From an uncultured bacterium (lineage in GTDB: Bacteria; Bacillota; Clostridia; Oscillospirales; CAG-272), in the NCBI GenBank assembly GCA_945920215.1, contig CAMEJM010000013.1:1-42470 (forward strand): DNA of 42,470 nucleotides. Reading direction: 5' to 3'. The notes under the pieces were generated by a model. The model ran no database searches, was not told the DNA's origin, and saw only the letters and a list, made by a program, of their open reading frames with translations. Numbering within the stretch: the stretch's first letter is position 1; every line of letters starts with the position of its first letter. Positions 1-8,262 of the stretch are shown one piece after another. Position numbers and translations under genes: made by a program.

Positions 1-29
1 GAACTCAATCACTTTTTCTATTCGTTCTC

Positions 30-41
30 GGTCTCACATCA
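30..41 (+). repeat. Left copy of a 12-base motif also found inverted at the other end of the window
   Basis: The 12 bases GGTCTCACATCA occur here and, as the reverse complement, at 42432-42443. Both copies follow a pyrimidine-rich stretch of about 18 bases. Both lie upstream of a consensus promoter in the same relative orientation, 44 bases before the -35 box here and 33 bases at the far end. It could be an operator, a dispersed repeat or chance. Confidence 0.4.
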
Positions 42-85
42 ATTGTAACACTACACTACCGTTGATCTCTTTCCCATAAAATCAT

Positions 86-114
86 TTGACATATTTTTTC
101 ATGTATAGTATAAT
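86..114 (+). promoter_or_regulatory. Sigma-A promoter for the cvpA-like gene
   Basis: A perfect TTGACA at 86-91 and a perfect TATAAT at 109-114 are separated by 17 bases. The predicted start is near 121, giving a leader of about 60 bases that ends in a strong GGGAGGAGG ribosome-binding site. The promoter probably also drives the downstream clpE-like gene and mrp, since the gaps between these genes are under 20 bases. Confidence 0.85.
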
Positions 115-180
115 AATGAGACGGTCAGATGGTTATATTTAGGGACGTATCAAGTTCCCGCAAGGGAGGAGGTTTTACAG

Positions 181-903
181 ATGGCTGTCAGAGTCATTCT
201 TGATATTTTTGTCGTATTGCTTGCAATCGTCGGTATTATCGCCGGGGTTCGACAAGGCTTTGTGCGACTGTTGTTTCAACGCTTTCGCCGCCTGAGCGCC
301 GCTTTGATTGCACTTCTGCTATCAAAACCTCTCGGCGCCCTAATTACCAAGGGCTTTTTATCGGACAAGCTGACGGAACTCATTATGTCCGCTACGAAAC
401 TGAAGGAACTGCCGACTGCCGCTTCTCCGGAAGTACTCCTCGAAAGCGTCCCTGTTGTCGTGCGTTGGATGGCACAGGCTTTTCATTATGATTTGACAGC
501 AGCGGCGCAGCGCGCCTTTGATGAAGGCGACGGGATGTATTACACCGTAATTAAAGAACTTTCCTACCCGCTTGCCAGCACCATCGCGGTGATACTGTCT
601 TGGATTGCGTTGTATTTTCTTCTGCGGCTGACAATCAGACTCCTCCTCAGAATCACGGACGGCTTGTTCGACTTGCCTGTGATAAAACAGATCAACTGTA
701 TTCTCGGTGCCTGTTTCGGCTTGTTGTTTAACGCCGCAATCGTTTGGTGTGCTTGCCGTGCGTTTGTTTGGATTGTTACGCTTCCTGCATTCTCGAATGT
801 CAGCGCCCTGCAGAATTTTTCGATCGATTCCACCTATATTGCCAAATATGTGTATCACTTCAATCCATTGGCATTTATTTTATCAATTAATCCCAATCGT
901 TAG
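181..903 (+). CDS. CvpA-family integral membrane protein
   Basis: This 240-residue protein begins with a hydrophobic segment (about residues 4-22) followed by a GxRQGF-type motif (VRQGFVR), which is typical of the N-terminus of CvpA/colicin V production proteins. Further hydrophobic stretches lie near residues 35-45, 130-155 and 170-200, so about four membrane segments are likely. The long soluble stretch at about 60-125 is larger than in short CvpA proteins. The start is fixed by the GGGAGGAGG site 7 bases upstream. CvpA family members are poorly understood; in other bacteria they are linked to envelope stress and purine-related phenotypes. It is probably co-transcribed with the Clp ATPase 19 bases downstream. 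The family assignment is reasonable, the cellular role is unknown. Confidence 0.7.
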   Translation: MAVRVILDIFVVLLAIVGIIAGVRQGFVRLLFQRFRRLSAALIALLLSKPLGALITKGFLSDKLTELIMSATKLKELPTAASPEVLLESVPVVVRWMAQAFHYDLTAAAQRAFDEGDGMYYTVIKELSYPLASTIAVILSWIALYFLLRLTIRLLLRITDGLFDLPVIKQINCILGACFGLLFNAAIVWCACRAFVWIVTLPAFSNVSALQNFSIDSTYIAKYVYHFNPLAFILSINPNR

Positions 904-922
904 TTATTTATGAGGTTCTATT

Positions 923-3277
923 ATGCAAATGTGTTCCAGATGCCATAAGCGTGTTGCCGTGGTATTCATCACACGGATGAATCCGGGAGACAGCGAGGCG
1001 GTCAACGAAGGACTTTGCCTCCAGTGCGCGCGCGAGTTGGGCATCAAGCCTGTTAACGATATGCTCGAAAAGATGGGGATCAGCGAGGACGATCTCAATC
1101 GTATGAGTGAAGACTTGACGACCATGCTGGACAGCACACAGGAGGAAGGGGAGGACGACGGCGAGGACGCCGGAGCGCCCGCCATCAATCTTCCGAAGTT
1201 GTTCAGCCAACTCGGTTTTCCGCTCGGCGTCCGCCAGACAGACGCGGAAAACGATACAGCCAATGAAAACGCCGGTAGAAAAGAACGTGCGGCGGAGGGC
1301 GAAAAAGACAAGAAAAAGAATAAAGAAAAGCGTTTGCCGGGTCGTAAGACGCTCGATACATTCTGCACCAATCTTACCAAGCGGGCGGCGGAAGGAAAAC
1401 TCGACCGCATTGTGGGGCGTGAGCATGAGCTGGACCGCGTGATTCAGATTCTGTGTCGCCGTCAGAAGAACAACCCCTGCCTGATAGGAGAACCCGGTGT
1501 CGGCAAAACCGCGATTGCAGAAGCTCTCGCAAACAGAATCGCCACGGGAAATGTCCCTGCAAAGCTTTCGGATCATGAAGTATATTTGGTTGATCTGACG
1601 GCGCTTGTTGCAGGAACGCAGTTCAGAGGGCAGTTTGAATCCCGCGTGCTGGGGTTGCTCAATGAGGTAAAAGCGCTCGGCAACATCATCCTTGTGATTG
1701 ACGAGGTGCATAATATCGTCGGTGCGGGGGACGCCGAGGGATCGATGAACGCCGCCAATATTATGAAGCCGGCGCTTTCTCGCGGTGAGATTCAGGTCAT
1801 AGGTGCAACCACCCTGAAAGAATACCGTAAGTACATTGAAAAGGACAGCGCTCTCGAACGCCGTTTCCAGCCGGTTATGGTCAATGAACCGACCACCGCC
1901 GAAACCGAGGAAATGCTCCGCGGTATCAAGGGATATTACGAGACGTACCACAATGTAAGAATTCCGGACAGCGTTCTGTCCGCCGCCGTTCGCCTTTCCG
2001 AAAGATACATCAATGACCGTTTCCTCCCGGATAAGGCCATCGACCTGTTGGACGAGGCGGCGTCCCATGTATCGCTTTCTTCCGCCGCAGTCAATGAGAA
2101 GCTGCGCGCCGATAAGCATTTGGCGGCTCTGGAAGAGCAGCTTGCGGCGTTGGAGGAGAAAGCCGAAAGCGCCCCTGACGAAAGCAAGGAAGGAATATAC
2201 CGCGAGCTTGCAACGCTCAAGGTCGAAAAATCGCAGCTTGAGGAACGGCAAAATGCACTCTCGGAAGAATGCAACCATCTTGAAGTAACCGTTTCCGACC
2301 TTGCCGATGTGATTGAAATCTGGACGGGGATTCCCGCATCCGATATCAAAGAGCAGGAGTTTGAGCAGCTTGATAAGCTGGAAGAGCGCATTCAATCACG
2401 CATTGTCGGTCAGAATGAAGCGGTCAGCGCTGTTGTCCGCGCCATCAAACGGAAGCGCGCAGGGGTATCTGCCGCAAGAAAAAGCCCTGTTTCTCTGATT
2501 TTTGCAGGACCGACAGGGGTGGGAAAAACCGAACTGGTTCGCGTTCTTGCCTCTGAACTGTTCAAACAGCCCGATATGCTGATTCGCCTGGATATGTCCG
2601 AGTTTATGGAAAAGCATTCGGTTTCCCGTATCATCGGCGCGCCTCCCGGATATGTCGGATATGATGAAGCGGGACAGTTGACCGAAAAAGTACGCAGACA
2701 CCCATATTCGGTGATTTTGTTTGATGAAATCGAAAAAGCCCATCCCGATGTGCTGAATGTGCTGTTGCAGGTTCTTGACGACGGCAGAATCACGGACGCT
2801 TCCGGTCGCGTTGTCAATTTTGAGAACACGATTATCGTCATGACTACCAACGCAGGTTCCGACAGAAGCACCGCTATCTCCGGTTTTTCGGAGGACGCGG
2901 CAGTGCAGGACAAAGAGCGCACCGAGCGCGCGCTGCTTTCTTTCCTGCGCCCCGAATTCCTGAATCGGATTGACGAGGTGATTACTTTCCACGCACTCAC
3001 GCAGGAAAACTTCGTTTCCATTGCTCAGATCATGCTGGGTGATTTGACTAAGACGTTGTCCGATAAAGGCATTGCGTTTACCTACACGCATCCCGCCGCC
3101 GAATTAATTGCCAAGGAATCTTATTCCTCCCGCTACGGTGCACGGAATATGCGACGCTATTTGGAAACCCACGTGGAAGACGCGCTTGCCACCCAAATCA
3201 TTGAAAACTATCAGAAACGTATCACCAAGGCGACGCTGTCCGTTGAGGACGGAGCGCTGCGCGTGGTATGCATATAA
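923..3277 (+). CDS. clpE: ClpE-like AAA+ unfoldase with N-terminal zinc finger
   Basis: The 784-residue protein is an ATP-dependent protein unfoldase of the Clp/Hsp100 class, expected to feed substrates to ClpP in the cytoplasm. It opens with a four-cysteine zinc-finger-like unit (Cys4, Cys7, Cys32, Cys35), as in ClpE and McsA, and lacks the double Clp_N repeat of ClpC. A low-complexity acidic/lysine-rich linker (about 70-140) precedes AAA domain 1: Walker A GEPGVGKT at 189-196, Walker B ending Asp260-Glu261, and an LERRF arginine-finger region near 311-315. A coiled-coil middle domain follows at about 395-460. AAA domain 2 has Walker A GPTGVGKT at 529-536, LFDEIE and [10 protein letters not shown]. 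An ISGF sequence lies where ClpP-binding loops usually sit. No CtsR-type repeat is visible upstream. Subtype ClpE rather than ClpC is inferred from the N-terminus. Confidence 0.85.
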   Translation: MQMCSRCHKRVAVVFITRMNPGDSEAVNEGLCLQCARELGIKPVNDMLEKMGISEDDLNRMSEDLTTMLDSTQEEGEDDGEDAGAPAINLPKLFSQLGFPLGVRQTDAENDTANENAGRKERAAEGEKDKKKNKEKRLPGRKTLDTFCTNLTKRAAEGKLDRIVGREHELDRVIQILCRRQKNNPCLIGEPGVGKTAIAEALANRIATGNVPAKLSDHEVYLVDLTALVAGTQFRGQFESRVLGLLNEVKALGNIILVIDEVHNIVGAGDAEGSMNAANIMKPALSRGEIQVIGATTLKEYRKYIEKDSALERRFQPVMVNEPTTAETEEMLRGIKGYYETYHNVRIPDSVLSAAVRLSERYINDRFLPDKAIDLLDEAASHVSLSSAAVNEKLRADKHLAALEEQLAALEEKAESAPDESKEGIYRELATLKVEKSQLEERQNALSEECNHLEVTVSDLADVIEIWTGIPASDIKEQEFEQLDKLEERIQSRIVGQNEAVSAVVRAIKRKRAGVSAARKSPVSLIFAGPTGVGKTELVRVLASELFKQPDMLIRLDMSEFMEKHSVSRIIGAPPGYVGYDEAGQLTEKVRRHPYSVILFDEIEKAHPDVLNVLLQVLDDGRITDASGRVVNFENTIIVMTTNAGSDRSTAISGFSEDAAVQDKERTERALLSFLRPEFLNRIDEVITFHALTQENFVSIAQIMLGDLTKTLSDKGIAFTYTHPAAELIAKESYSSRYGARNMRRYLETHVEDALATQIIENYQKRITKATLSVEDGALRVVCI

Positions 3278-3286
3278 GGAGCCACA

Positions 3287-4141
3287 ATGTCAGAATGCAC
3301 ACATAATTGCAGCACCTGCACCGCCAACTGCGCGTCCAAAGAGAAAGGCGGCGAGCAGGCGGGTCCTCAGACCGAGCCCCAGAATCACCTCAGCGCCGTC
3401 AAACGCGTGATTGGGATCGTATCGGGAAAAGGCGGCGTGGGGAAGTCATTGGTCACCTCAATGCTTGCCGTTTCCATGCGGCGCAGGGATTTTACCACCG
3501 CTATTCTGGACGCGGATGTGACCGGTCCGTCTATTCCGAAAATATTCGGCATGGACGGCGTTCGTGTGGAGGGGACGGCAGACGGTCTGATGCTTCCGCC
3601 GATGACCAAGACCGGCATTGAGATCATGAGCGTGAACCTGCTCCTTGACGACCCGACCAAACCTGTGGTATGGCGCGGCTCCATGATCTCGGGTGCCGTC
3701 AAACAATTCTGGACAGACACCGCTTGGAATGAAGTGGACTATATGTTCGTCGATATGCCTCCCGGAACCGGAGATGTACCGCTGACAGTCTTTCAGAGCC
3801 TGCCCTTGAGCGGTATTATCATTGTCACCAGCCCGCAGGAACTCGTTTCGATGATTGTCGGCAAGGCGGTACAGATGGCGCGCATGATGAACATCCCCGT
3901 GCTTGGAATTGTTGAAAACTACAGTTATCTCGCCTGCCCTCACTGTCATGAAAAGATTTCCGTTTTCGGTGAATCTCACGTCGATGAGGTGGCCGCGAAA
4001 GAGCACCTGCCTGTTCTCGCAAAGCTTCCGATTGACCCGCGTTTGCCGGCGCTCTGTGACAAGGGATTGATTGAACTCATGGAAAATGATTATCTTGACG
4101 AGACGGTCGGTGTTCTTTCCAAAATGCCCGAAAACCATTAA
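3287..4141 (+). CDS. mrp: Mrp/NBP35-type iron-sulfur carrier ATPase
   Basis: This 284-residue P-loop ATPase belongs to the Mrp/ApbC/NBP35 family, which binds and transfers [4Fe-4S] clusters to apo-proteins in the cytoplasm. The deviant Walker A motif GKGGVGKS is at residues 47-54, followed by a DADVTGPS switch and the MPPGTGD motif. A C-terminal CPHC pair is the conserved bridging-cluster ligand of the dimer. The N-terminus carries four cysteines (4, 8, 11, 15), resembling the extra N-terminal cluster of NBP35-like members. It starts 9 bases after the Clp gene behind an AAGGAG site, so co-transcription is likely. The nearby cluster-rich hydrogenase is a plausible client, but the sequence does not show that. 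Confidence 0.9.
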   Translation: MSECTHNCSTCTANCASKEKGGEQAGPQTEPQNHLSAVKRVIGIVSGKGGVGKSLVTSMLAVSMRRRDFTTAILDADVTGPSIPKIFGMDGVRVEGTADGLMLPPMTKTGIEIMSVNLLLDDPTKPVVWRGSMISGAVKQFWTDTAWNEVDYMFVDMPPGTGDVPLTVFQSLPLSGIIIVTSPQELVSMIVGKAVQMARMMNIPVLGIVENYSYLACPHCHEKISVFGESHVDEVAAKEHLPVLAKLPIDPRLPALCDKGLIELMENDYLDETVGVLSKMPENH

Positions 4142-4152
4142 ATTTCAGCAAC

Positions 4153-4187
4153 AAAAACCACCGGTGGATTTCAACCCGGTGGTTTTT
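4153..4187 (+). terminator. Intrinsic terminator after mrp
   Basis: An 11-12 base-pair stem (AAAACCACCGG with CCGGTGGTTTT) with an 11-base loop runs straight into a U-run. It lies 12 bases after the mrp stop codon. Confidence 0.85.
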
Positions 4188-4200
4188 ATCGTATAAGAAG

Positions 4201-4249
4201 CACCTCACGGTACCGCGCATGATGCTTGGTCGTACCGTGAGGTGTTTTT
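4201..4249. terminator. Bidirectional terminator between convergent mrp and the FAD oxidoreductase gene
   Basis: A perfect 13 base-pair inverted repeat (CACCTCACGGTAC with GTACCGTGAGGTG) is followed by TTTTT on the plus strand. On the minus strand it is followed by CTTCTTAT. It lies 12 bases beyond the minus-strand stop codon and is probably the main terminator of the leftward gene. Confidence 0.8.
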
Positions 4250-4261
4250 GGGTTATGCAAA

Positions 4262-5530
4262 TCAAAGATACTTCTGAATTTCGCCGGCGGTAATGTCGCG
4301 TACTTCACAGCCCTTCTTGGCTGCCAGCGCGGCTGCAATACCGCCTGCTACACCGATACCGACGCAAATGGGCATCGCGCGGAAGTTGGAGTGAGCCATG
4401 TGTGTGCCGGAGATATTGCGACCGGAGAGGAGCAGACCGTCGATCTTTTCGGGGACGAGGCAACCGTAGGGAATGGTGTAGCCCTTTTCCTGATCAAAGA
4501 ACTTCTGTTTACCGGTTTTATCAAGACCGGAGCCGGTGATATTGTGAACGTCAAAGTTGAAGTGCGCACCGTAAACAACGGCGTCGTCAAACTGACGTGC
4601 CTGATAAATATCTTCTTCAGTGATTGTGTAAAGTCCGTGGAAATGACGGGTTTCACGGATTCCAATCAGACTTGCCGCAGAGATGATATAGCACTTTTCA
4701 TAGCCGGGGACGTATTCACGCAGGAATTCGACGATCGGCTGCATCTGAGAGCGGCAGACGATTTCCGCTTTGGTCAGGTCTTCGATCTTGGTACCGTCGA
4801 TGTCCGTGACATTGGTCATGTTGCAGGTGACGATACCGGGAATGGTGGATTTATACAGCAGAACGTGTCCTGCAGGTTTGGGAAGAATCTTATGCGCCAG
4901 CGCCTGAAGCTCCCCGCGGGGAGTCTCATAGGTGGATTCAAAGGAACCGAGGAAGACAGCGCGATCCATATCAACGCCGCCCACCTTGAACATCAGGGTT
5001 GCGGGCTGCATCTTGTGGTCGGTCTCACGACCGAGGGTAAAGGCGGCGCCTGCGCGGCAAGCAATATCGCCATCACCGCTTGCGTCGATAACGACCTTTG
5101 CCATATAGGCGACTCTGCCGCACTTGCTCTGACCTATCACGCCCACAATCTTGTCGCCCTCCATAATGGCGTCACAGACGACGGTGTAGAGCAGCACGGT
5201 CACGTTTGCTTCGGTAAGCATTTCGTAATATGTATTCTTGAGCATTTCGGGGTCGATGACCACTTTATCGGAGCAGGGGAAGTAGTTCTTCTTTGCGGCG
5301 CGGTCAAGGATTTCCCAATAAATCTTGCTGTCGCAGGTACCGGTGAAATGACTCATCAGACCGGTGGTGGAGATGCCGCCGACAGAGCCTGTCAGCTCGA
5401 GAAGCAAAACTTTGGCTCCCATTCTGCCTGCCGCAAGCGCGGCACCGATACCGGCAGGGCCGGAACCGACAACAACGACATCGTAATCGGAAACAACAGG
5501 GATTTGACGCTCTTTTTCAACGTAGTACAT
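4262..5530 (-). CDS. FAD-dependent oxidoreductase of unknown substrate
   Basis: A 422-residue flavoprotein of the FAD_oxidored type (PF12831-like). The N-terminal dinucleotide-binding fold is clear: a VVVVGSGPAGIGAA motif within the first 40 residues, an acidic residue ending the second strand (LLLEL), then the glycine-rich GSVGGISTTG region. A second FAD contact, VVIDASGDGDIACRAGA, sits mid-protein. The C-terminal LLLSGRNISGTHMAHSNFR block is typical of the family. The start at 5530 is chosen because GAGGG lies just upstream; an in-frame ATG 45 bases earlier has no ribosome-binding site. Many clostridial relatives are annotated only generically. The gene stands alone between its own promoter and a bidirectional terminator, so context gives no substrate. 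Confidence 0.75.
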   Translation of the reverse strand: MYYVEKERQIPVVSDYDVVVVGSGPAGIGAALAAGRMGAKVLLLELTGSVGGISTTGLMSHFTGTCDSKIYWEILDRAAKKNYFPCSDKVVIDPEMLKNTYYEMLTEANVTVLLYTVVCDAIMEGDKIVGVIGQSKCGRVAYMAKVVIDASGDGDIACRAGAAFTLGRETDHKMQPATLMFKVGGVDMDRAVFLGSFESTYETPRGELQALAHKILPKPAGHVLLYKSTIPGIVTCNMTNVTDIDGTKIEDLTKAEIVCRSQMQPIVEFLREYVPGYEKCYIISAASLIGIRETRHFHGLYTITEEDIYQARQFDDAVVYGAHFNFDVHNITGSGLDKTGKQKFFDQEKGYTIPYGCLVPEKIDGLLLSGRNISGTHMAHSNFRAMPICVGIGVAGGIAAALAAKKGCEVRDITAGEIQKYL

Positions 5531-5566
5531 AAGTGAACCCTCATATGAAGTGATTAGTATATCTCT

Positions 5567-5595
5567 AATATACAATAACCTCTCGTTAAAATCAA
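5567..5595 (-). promoter_or_regulatory. Promoter for the FAD oxidoreductase gene
   Basis: On the minus strand TTGATT (5595-5590) and TATATT (5572-5567) are spaced by 17 bases, about 37 bases upstream of the chosen start codon. It diverges from the hydrogenase promoter. Confidence 0.6.
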
Positions 5596-5719
5596 GGGCA
5601 AACGGAAATTATTTCAAAAAATGAATGCGCGGGGAGCGTAGTGGAGACAGTGAAGAAGAACGAGCAATTCTATAATCGCATATTACAAAAAACTTTAGAG
5701 AAAAACTTTGGAAAAAATA

Positions 5720-5748
5720 TTTACAGAGTGTTAAGAATGTTGTATAAT
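5720..5748 (+). promoter_or_regulatory. Promoter of the hydrogenase operon
   Basis: TTTACA at 5720-5725 and TATAAT at 5743-5748 are spaced by 17 bases. The start is predicted near 5755, leaving a leader of about 57 bases that ends in AAGGAGG at 5793-5799. An imperfect inverted pair (ACACA / TGTGT) lies in the leader near 5763-5784, but it does not match a known operator well enough to call. Confidence 0.8.
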
Positions 5749-5811
5749 AATATTAATTGTCACACATATGCCAAAACTGTGTCAAAAATTCCAAGGAGGC
5801 AAACATCAACC

Positions 5812-6309
5812 ATGAAAAAAAATCTGACAACGGTTTCGTTCAAAGGAACTGCTGAGCAGGAAAAAAAGCTGGATGAACTGATTGCGCTTCACAAAGGGGA
5901 AGAGGGTGCCACCATGCGTGTTCTGCAGGGCGCACAGGAAATTTACGGCTATCTTCCGATTGAAGTGCAAAAGAGAATCGCCATCGGGCTGGATGTTCCG
6001 GTTGCGGAAGTGTTCGGTATTTCCACTTTTTATTCGCAGTTCGCACTCAATCCGAAAGGGGAAGTTGCCGTCGCAATCTGTTTGGGTACCGCCTGCTACG
6101 TCAAAGGCTCCGGCGATATTTTCAACAAGGTTAAGGAAATTCTCGGCATTGAAGAGGGGACAACCTCTCCCGACGGCAGATACAGTCTCGACGCAACCCG
6201 TTGCATCGGCGCGTGCGGTCTTGCTCCCGTTATGACCATCAATGACGAAGTGTACGGCCGTCTGACCGTCTCCGAGGTCAAAGATGTTCTTGCAAAATAC
6301 CAGGGCTGA
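5812..6309 (+). CDS. hydC: Bifurcating hydrogenase subunit HydC (NuoE-like, [2Fe-2S])
   Basis: This 165-residue thioredoxin-fold subunit matches the 24-kDa NuoE family. Its [2Fe-2S] ligands are visible as C-x4-C (Cys90, Cys95) and C-x3-C (Cys131, Cys135). In HydABC enzymes it passes electrons between the flavin subunit and the cluster chain. The start at 5812 is set by the AAGGAGG site 12 bases upstream. A longer in-frame reading from 5641 would run through the promoter and is not credible. It is the first gene of a three-gene operon, with 34 bases to hydB. The subunit order C-B-A is usual for clostridial NAD/ferredoxin-dependent hydrogenases. Confidence 0.9.
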   Translation: MKKNLTTVSFKGTAEQEKKLDELIALHKGEEGATMRVLQGAQEIYGYLPIEVQKRIAIGLDVPVAEVFGISTFYSQFALNPKGEVAVAICLGTACYVKGSGDIFNKVKEILGIEEGTTSPDGRYSLDATRCIGACGLAPVMTINDEVYGRLTVSEVKDVLAKYQG

Positions 6310-6343
6310 TACCGAACAAGAATAACTGAAAGGAATTGCTAAT

Positions 6344-8245
6344 TTGAAAACACTTGAAGAGCTTGCCTCTATTCGTGACGAACAGCGCCAGAAAATGGCA
6401 GTCCGCCACGGCAATCCGGCAAATGACCAATACACCAGACACGTATTGATTTGCGGCGGCACCGGCTGTACGTCATCCGACAGCCCTCGTATCCGTGCAA
6501 TTCTCGAAGATGAATTAAAGGCAAACGGCATTGCTGACCGTGTGAAAGTCATTCAGACCGGTTGCTTCGGTCTTTGCGCACTCGGTCCGATTATGATTGT
6601 ATATCCCGAGGGGACTTTCTATTCCCGCGTCAACAAGGACGAGATTCACGAGATTGTGACCGAGCATCTGGTAAAGGGCAATATCGTGAAGCATCTGGTC
6701 TATCAGGAAACCGTACATAGCGACGGCACCGTTGCACCTCTGAGCGGCACTAACTTCTACAAGAAGCAGCTGCGCGTTGCACTGCGCAACTGCGGTCTGA
6801 TCAACCCCGAGTGCATCGATGAGTATATCGGCACCGACGGTTATCTTGCACTCGAAAAAGTCCTGAAAACAATGACTTCACAAGAAGTCATCGACACCGT
6901 TTTGGCATCCGGCCTGCGCGGCCGCGGAGGCGGCGGATTCCCTACAGGGAGAAAGTGGCAGTTTGCCGCGAATTCCGTTTCCGATAAGAAATATGTTGTC
7001 TGCAACGCCGACGAGGGAGATCCCGGTGCGTTCATGGACCGTTCCGTTCTCGAGGGCGACCCCCACGCGGTTCTGGAAGCAATGGCGATTGCAGGTTATG
7101 CAATCGGAGCCGACGAAGGTTATATTTATGTCCGTGCGGAATATCCGATCGCCGTTCATCGTCTGGAAGTGGCTTTGAAGCAGGCGCGCGAATACGGTGT
7201 GCTCGGCAAGAATATCTTCGGAACAGGCTTCAATTTCGACATTCAGCTCCGCCTCGGCGCCGGCGCGTTTGTTTGCGGCGAGGAAACGGCTCTGCTGACC
7301 TCCATTGAGGGCAACCGCGGGGAACCCCGTCCCCGTCCTCCGTTCCCGGCGGTAAAGGGACTGTTCGGTCAGCCTACCATTATTAATAATGTAGAGACCT
7401 ATGCGAACATCTGCCAGATTATTCTGAAGGGTGCGGATTGGTTTGCCTCCATGGGTACCGAAAAGTCCAAGGGGACCAAGGTGTTTGCCCTCGGCGGCAA
7501 AATTACCAATACCGGCTTGGTGGAGATCCCGATGGGTACCACTCTCCGTGAAATCATTGAGGAAATCGGCGGCGGCGTTCCGAACGGTAAAAAGTTCAAG
7601 GCAGCGCAGACCGGCGGCCCCTCCGGCGGTTGTATTCCCGCGTCTCACCTTGACACGCCTATCGACTATGATAACCTGATTGCCATCGGTTCCATGATGG
7701 GTTCCGGCGGTCTGATTGTCATGGACGAAGACAACTGCATGGTGGATATCGCAAAGTTCTTCCTTGAATTTACCGTGGATGAATCTTGCGGAAAGTGTAC
7801 CCCCTGCCGTATGGGCACGGTTCGTTTGCTCGAACTGTTGAACAAGATTACCGACGGTAACGGTACCCTGGAGGATATCGACCGTTTGGAGCACCTCTGC
7901 TACTATATCAAGAGCGCGTCCCTGTGCGGGCTTGGTCAGACTGCTCCGAACCCCGTTCTTTCGACCCTCAAATACTTCCGTAACGAATACGTGGCTCACG
8001 TAGTTGATAAGAAATGCCCCGCAGGCGTCTGCAAGAAGCTGATGACACTCAATATCGATCCCGATAAGTGTATCGGCTGTAAGGTATGCCAGAGAAACTG
8101 CCCGGTCGGTGCAATCCAGATCAACCCCGCAGCAGAAGTTAAGCCCGGCAAGAGACTGCCGTATCTTGTCATCGACACACAGAAGTGCGTGAAGTGCGGC
8201 GCTTGTATCTCCGGCTGTAAGCCCAAGGCAATCTATAAGGCATAA
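6344..8245 (+). CDS. hydB: Bifurcating hydrogenase subunit HydB (NuoF-like, NAD(H)/FMN)
   Basis: The 633-residue flavoprotein is the NAD(H)-oxidising or -reducing subunit. An N-terminal thioredoxin-like [2Fe-2S] domain has Cys37, Cys42, Cys74 and Cys78. The NuoF core follows: the glycine-rich GLRGRGGGGFPTG motif near residue 196, CNADEGDPGAF, and the GAGAFVCGEETALL region for FMN and NADH. The SCGKCTPCRMG cluster motif and a later Cys (SLCGLGQ) bind the N3-type [4Fe-4S] cluster. Two ferredoxin-type [4Fe-4S] motifs end the protein (CIGCKVCQRNCP and CVKCGACISGCK). Translation starts at TTG, eight bases after an AAGGA site. The full domain set matches HydB of trimeric bifurcating hydrogenases rather than complex I. 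Confidence 0.92.
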   Translation: MKTLEELASIRDEQRQKMAVRHGNPANDQYTRHVLICGGTGCTSSDSPRIRAILEDELKANGIADRVKVIQTGCFGLCALGPIMIVYPEGTFYSRVNKDEIHEIVTEHLVKGNIVKHLVYQETVHSDGTVAPLSGTNFYKKQLRVALRNCGLINPECIDEYIGTDGYLALEKVLKTMTSQEVIDTVLASGLRGRGGGGFPTGRKWQFAANSVSDKKYVVCNADEGDPGAFMDRSVLEGDPHAVLEAMAIAGYAIGADEGYIYVRAEYPIAVHRLEVALKQAREYGVLGKNIFGTGFNFDIQLRLGAGAFVCGEETALLTSIEGNRGEPRPRPPFPAVKGLFGQPTIINNVETYANICQIILKGADWFASMGTEKSKGTKVFALGGKITNTGLVEIPMGTTLREIIEEIGGGVPNGKKFKAAQTGGPSGGCIPASHLDTPIDYDNLIAIGSMMGSGGLIVMDEDNCMVDIAKFFLEFTVDESCGKCTPCRMGTVRLLELLNKITDGNGTLEDIDRLEHLCYYIKSASLCGLGQTAPNPVLSTLKYFRNEYVAHVVDKKCPAGVCKKLMTLNIDPDKCIGCKVCQRNCPVGAIQINPAAEVKPGKRLPYLVIDTQKCVKCGACISGCKPKAIYKA

Positions 8246-8262
8246 GAGAGGAGCGGAAGAGA

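Noticed and set aside
908-2395. A 495-codon open frame on the minus strand opposite the Clp ATPase gene
   Set aside because: It lies entirely within an unmistakable AAA+ gene, has no recognisable domain and mirrors the codon pattern of the sense gene.
5720-5800. Possible Rex (NADH-sensing) operator at the hydrogenase promoter
   Set aside because: Only half-site fragments such as TGTTAA and a loose ACACA/TGTGT pair are present; no good palindrome of the Rex type was found.
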